A DNA stretch of 8,102 nt from Planctomycetota bacterium. GTDB lineage: Bacteria > Planctomycetota > Phycisphaerae > WQYP01. Where the stretch lies: contig JAJZCT010000127.1 of assembly GCA_021828925.1 (NCBI GenBank), forward strand, positions 1 to 8,102, given 5' to 3'. Numbering within the stretch: the stretch's first letter is position 1; the number at the start of each line of letters is the position of its first letter. Shown piece by piece: positions 5,457 to 8,102 of the stretch. The notes under the pieces are model-generated. The model saw only the letters and a list, made by a program, of their open reading frames with translations. It had not been told where the DNA came from and did no database searches. The position numbers and the translations under genes were made by a program.

Positions 5457-6908
5457 CTAGGCCGATTCCGGGCGAAATAATACCAGTTCGGGTGAGCGCT
5501 GCTCGGAAAGTTTACGTTGCAGCGTCCGCACGGAAATTCCGATGGCATGGGCGGCTTTTGTTCGGTTGTTGGAATAACGCGTCATCGCGGATTCAATGGC
5601 CTGCTGTTCAAGTTGGGCCAGCGTCAGCATCGGCCCGGCGTTGCCGATCGGCGAGACCACGTTGGAGTTGCCGGCAAGGTTCGTGGCATTAACAGGATCA
5701 TGCGTCGCGGGCACCGCTGATCCTGCGAAAGGTTTGGCGATCTCGGCTGGAAGATCACCAATGAAGAGGGTCGTTTTGGACTTATCAGCCAGCACCATAG
5801 CGCGCTCGATGACGTTCAGGAGTTCCCGGACATTTCCGGGCCACTGGTAACGTTGCAGCGCTTCCAATGCGGGCACATCAACTGAGTCTATGAAGCATTG
5901 ATTTTGGGCGTTCACGCGTTCGATAAAAGCTCGCACCAGCAGGGGAATGTCCTGCGCACGTTCGCGCAGCGGCGGCATGCGAATGGTGATGATATTGAGG
6001 CGATAGTACAGGTCTTCCCGGAACTGGCCATTGGCCACCATCGCCGGCAGATCCCGGCTCGTGGCCACCACCACGCGCGTATCGACTTTAATTTCACGAT
6101 GCCCGCCCAGCGGGGTCACAATCCGGTTTTCCAGAACGCGCAGCAACTTGGCTTGCAGCGGCAAGGCACAATCTCCGATTTCATCAATGAATAATGTGCC
6201 GCCGCCGGCGGCTTCGAAGCGGCCGATACGCGTCCCGGTGGCTCCGGTAAACGCACCTTTTTCATAGCCAAATAATTCGCTTTCCACCAGTGATTCAGGC
6301 ATGGCAGCGCAGTTCATGGCGATAAACGGTCCGGTTTTGCGCGGAGAGTTTCTGTAAATGGCCTGTGCCGCAAGGTCTTTGCCGGTTCCGGATTCTCCCA
6401 GAATCAGCACGGTGCTGAAGGCCTGGCTGGAACGGGCGATCAAATCGAAAACCTCCATCATCGCCGGCGAGCGGCCTATCATGCCGTCCTGGGAGCCATC
6501 CAATTCCTTCACGACTTTGTCCTTTACATTCCGCTGGCAGGCCTTTACCAGCCCCATGAGTCTGGTGAGCATGAGTTTGGCGTCCGCAAGATTGTGCAGA
6601 CCGTGATGTTCCTCGGCACCGATGGCTTCAACCAGAGACTCCACGGATTGCGTTTCATGAATCAGGGGCAGCGGCGTTTCGGGAAAATAAGTTTTCCAGT
6701 GGGCGATAAGATCAATGCGTGAAATCTCGCCGGAGATCACACCGGCTACGACGCAGTCGATCCCCTCGTCGACAAACTGTAAAGCCTTTTCGGTGGAGTC
6801 CGTCAACTTAACATTGTACCCGGCCTTGGTCAGCAGTTGCTCCATCGCGGCACGCTGGGTGGGATTATCTTCGATAACGAGAATTTCATATTGATCGGCG
6901 GTCTTCAT
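5457..6908 (-). CDS. Sigma-54-dependent transcriptional activator (NtrC family) with degenerate receiver
   Basis: The 483-residue protein has the NtrC layout. A receiver-like domain (about 7-120) starts with ILVIEDN, keeping the acidic pair Glu13-Asp14. By spacing with NtrC, however, the phosphoacceptor Asp is Gly56 (DCVVAGV) and the conserved Lys is Leu104; Thr86 seems kept. The AAA+ domain (about 143-366) is complete: Walker A GESGTGKD (171-178), the sigma-54 contact loop GAFTGA (218-223), Walker B GGGTLFIDEIG (235-245), the arginine region FREDLYYRLN (297-306) and WPGNVREL (356-363). A linker of low complexity follows. The C-terminal Fis-type helix-turn-helix (about 428-468) contains NNRTKAAHAIGISVRTLQRKL. 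It should remodel sigma-54 RNA polymerase by ATP hydrolysis at enhancer-bound promoters, but aspartyl phosphorylation cannot be its switch. GGAG (6919-6922) lies 10 bases before the start. No partner kinase is in the window, and I found no clear -24/-12 promoter next to it, so its targets are unknown. Confidence 0.96.
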   Translation of the reverse strand: MKTADQYEILVIEDNPTQRAAMEQLLTKAGYNVKLTDSTEKALQFVDEGIDCVVAGVISGEISRIDLIAHWKTYFPETPLPLIHETQSVESLVEAIGAEEHHGLHNLADAKLMLTRLMGLVKACQRNVKDKVVKELDGSQDGMIGRSPAMMEVFDLIARSSQAFSTVLILGESGTGKDLAAQAIYRNSPRKTGPFIAMNCAAMPESLVESELFGYEKGAFTGATGTRIGRFEAAGGGTLFIDEIGDCALPLQAKLLRVLENRIVTPLGGHREIKVDTRVVVATSRDLPAMVANGQFREDLYYRLNIITIRMPPLRERAQDIPLLVRAFIERVNAQNQCFIDSVDVPALEALQRYQWPGNVRELLNVIERAMVLADKSKTTLFIGDLPAEIAKPFAGSAVPATHDPVNATNLAGNSNVVSPIGNAGPMLTLAQLEQQAIESAMTRYSNNRTKAAHAIGISVRTLQRKLSEQRSPELVLFRPESA

Positions 6909-7060
6909 GTGTTTCTTGCTCCAAAGTGTCCGGCCCGGAATAAATCAGTAAGTTGGCGAGCGATTCTCGAGCGCAAACAGCTGGCACCTATTTCCCATCC
7001 TGTCCGGTAATTTGTGCCTCCAAGGCACTTCTAATTGTACGCTTCATACGCCGAGAAAGC

Positions 7061-7100
7061 AAAAAAAGCCGGGAATACCATTGGCATGATAGTCCCGGCT
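7061..7100 (-). terminator. Rho-independent terminator of the PEP-CTERM-like gene
   Basis: AGCCGGGA (7067-7074) pairs with TCCCGGCT (7093-7100). The 18-base loop may pair further inside (ATACCA/TTGGCAT, imperfect). On the minus strand seven T residues follow (complement of 7061-7067). It lies about 40 bases beyond the stop codon of the gene at 7140 and separates it from the sigma-54 activator gene. Confidence 0.85.
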
Positions 7101-7139
7101 GGTGCGAATTCAGATCATAGATTCATAGTAATGAATAAT

Positions 7140-7814
7140 TCAGATTGTCCTGCGGCGAAACTTCAGGCCGCCAACCACAGCCATGCCGGTCAAGGTCAGA
7201 AGCGTGGGCCAAAGCGCCGCGGGAAGCGGAGCGGCAGCCAGCGGTACGCCGCTGGATCCCGGAACCTTCACCTGCTTCTGTGTGAGGTCGGTTTGACCGT
7301 TGGGTGAACTGGCCGTCACATTGGTGGCGGCCTGCGTGGTGTAATTAAGCCCGGGGCCGACCACCGCGTTGGCAGTGGTGGAAACCACGGTGATATACCC
7401 CAGAGCTTCCGTGCCGGCGGAGGTATAGGTGTCAGCACTTGATGCGGTATACAGCCACTTGTAGATGCCACCATTGGCGGTGGTATCCCCGGCACTGCCA
7501 AAGGCACCGCGTATTCCGGAGTTGGTGACCGTTAAGGTGGGTGTGGAAACCAAGTCGGAACTGATCCCATTCAACTGCAGGCTGATAAAGGCCTGATTGG
7601 TGGAACCCGCACCCAACAGGGTTGTTCCCGCTGCGCCAAACGTAAGATAATAGGTGAAATCATACGTTCCGGTGACGGAGCCGTTGGTTCCAACGGGACT
7701 GGCCGAAGTCAGAACGATCTGCGCTTGCGCGTTCTGCGCGGAAGCTGAAATCAGTCCGGCGCAAGCCAGAGACGCCGTCAGCGCGAGGCTGATTTTTGTA
7801 AAAGTATTCTTCAT
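7140..7814 (-). CDS. Exported protein with VPLPA/PEP-CTERM-like sorting tail
   Basis: The 224-residue product starts with a clear Sec signal peptide: MKNTFTK, a hydrophobic core ISLALTASLACAGLISASA, and a likely cleavage after AQA at about residue 31. The mature part is rich in Thr, Ser, Gly, Ala and Asn, has almost no charge and no Cys, and probably folds as beta strands (YDFTYYLTFG, AFISLQLNGI, GYITVVSTTA). The C-terminus has the three parts of a PEP-CTERM-type signal. These are a short motif, here PLPAALW (196-202) rather than PEP; a hydrophobic helix, about 203-217; and a basic end, KFRRR (218-222). This resembles the VPLPA variant. Such tails are processed by an exosortase for attachment to or export across the envelope; no exosortase gene is in the window. 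AAGGA (7825-7829) lies 10 bases before the ATG at 7814, which is why this start is preferred to one 34 codons upstream. The gene has its own terminator. The specific function is unknown; a matrix or surface role is inferred. Confidence 0.88.
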   Translation of the reverse strand: MKNTFTKISLALTASLACAGLISASAQNAQAQIVLTSASPVGTNGSVTGTYDFTYYLTFGAAGTTLLGAGSTNQAFISLQLNGISSDLVSTPTLTVTNSGIRGAFGSAGDTTANGGIYKWLYTASSADTYTSAGTEALGYITVVSTTANAVVGPGLNYTTQAATNVTASSPNGQTDLTQKQVKVPGSSGVPLAAAPLPAALWPTLLTLTGMAVVGGLKFRRRTI

Positions 7815-8102
7815 GGTAACACTGTCCTTATCCAAATATTTTGGGATTGCGAAAATGCTTGAAACAATGCGCAGTTTGCCCCAAAACCAAACCAATCCGG
7901 AGCTTAGTGGCCGCATAATTGGAACAAACCAATTAGAAAATGCGGACAGAATTCCGGAAACATTAAATCAACATTCAAACAATTGCTTAAACCGTGGTGC
8001 ACCACAAATCGGCAAGGCATGAACACTGAAGAGAGCGAATTCTTTAATGAGACTCAACACTACTTAATTGTTGGAGGCACATAGCCCCGACAACATCATT
8101 AA
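7815..8102. other. Region upstream of the PEP-CTERM-like gene
   Basis: No supported gene. This is AT-richer DNA that should hold the minus-strand promoter. AAAATATTTGG on the minus strand just upstream of the SD is A/T-rich, but I cannot assign a convincing -35/-10 pair. A long interrupted inverted repeat lies at 7911-7945. Confidence 0.5.
7911..7945. promoter_or_regulatory. Interrupted inverted repeat upstream of the PEP-CTERM-like gene
   Basis: CCGCAT plus AATTGG (7911-7922) pairs with CCAATT (7929-7934) and ATGCGG (7940-7945). This gives 12 base pairs in two blocks, with a 6-base loop and a 5-base bulge on one side. It ends about 97 bp upstream of the start codon. It could be an operator, a leader RNA structure, or a 3' hairpin of a gene outside the window. 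No T run follows on either strand. Confidence 0.4.

Noticed and set aside
6975..7000. A sigma-54 promoter (TGGCAC at 6982) next to the activator gene
   Set aside because: The -12 GC element is absent at the required spacing.
7016..8081. The 11-bp TTGGAGGCACA shared by 7016-7026 (minus) and 8071-8081 (plus)
   Set aside because: Matches of 11 bp between two places are expected many times in a window of this size.

Overview
This window reads as accessory or intergenic-rich chromosome from a secretory, PEP-CTERM-type bacterium, most likely of the Planctomycetota/Verrucomicrobiota group. That placement is an inference. It rests on a Sec-exported protein with a VPLPA/PEP-CTERM-like tail, a secreted subtilase-like protein, sparse genes with long gaps, and short GCGGAT intergenic repeats. 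No ribosomal or housekeeping marker is present to confirm it. I support six protein genes. Five are on the minus strand and one, a methyltransferase, is on the plus strand. No rRNA, tRNA or CRISPR array was recognised.

Layout. Positions 1-1290 (minus) hold the N-terminal 430 residues of an exported S8-like protein whose catalytic Asp is replaced by Glu; it runs off the window. A gap of about 770 bp follows, with a Rho-independent terminator on the minus strand (1957-1996). Next is a small transposon-derived element (MITE, 2071-2203) with perfect 18-bp terminal inverted repeats and a perfect 10-bp target duplication. The duplication overlaps the stop codon of a DUF892/YciE-YciF ferritin-like gene (2211-2729, minus). 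A second, inverted copy of the same MITE (2897-3028, with its own 8-bp target duplication) lies upstream of that gene. The plus-strand class I SAM-dependent methyltransferase (3603-4325) sits between two inverted copies of a three-unit GCGGAT repeat (3290-3317 and 4641-4668).

The right half is minus strand. It has a small, very hydrophilic Gly/Pro/Gln-rich protein resembling hydrophilins (4702-5145). Next comes a sigma-54-dependent activator with receiver, AAA+ and Fis domains, whose receiver has lost its phosphoacceptor Asp (5457-6908). Last is an exported VPLPA/PEP-CTERM-like protein (7140-7814) with a clear Rho-independent terminator (7061-7100).

The genes do not form an obvious operon: each is separated by more than 200 bp, and at least two have their own terminator. 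Loose themes are the cell surface (subtilase, PEP-CTERM-like protein) and stress (DUF892, hydrophilin-like protein), but no shared pathway can be shown. I do not see a convincing undescribed multi-gene system. The strongest unusual signals are the MITE insertion at a stop codon, the degenerate receiver of the sigma-54 activator, and the altered catalytic residues of the subtilase.
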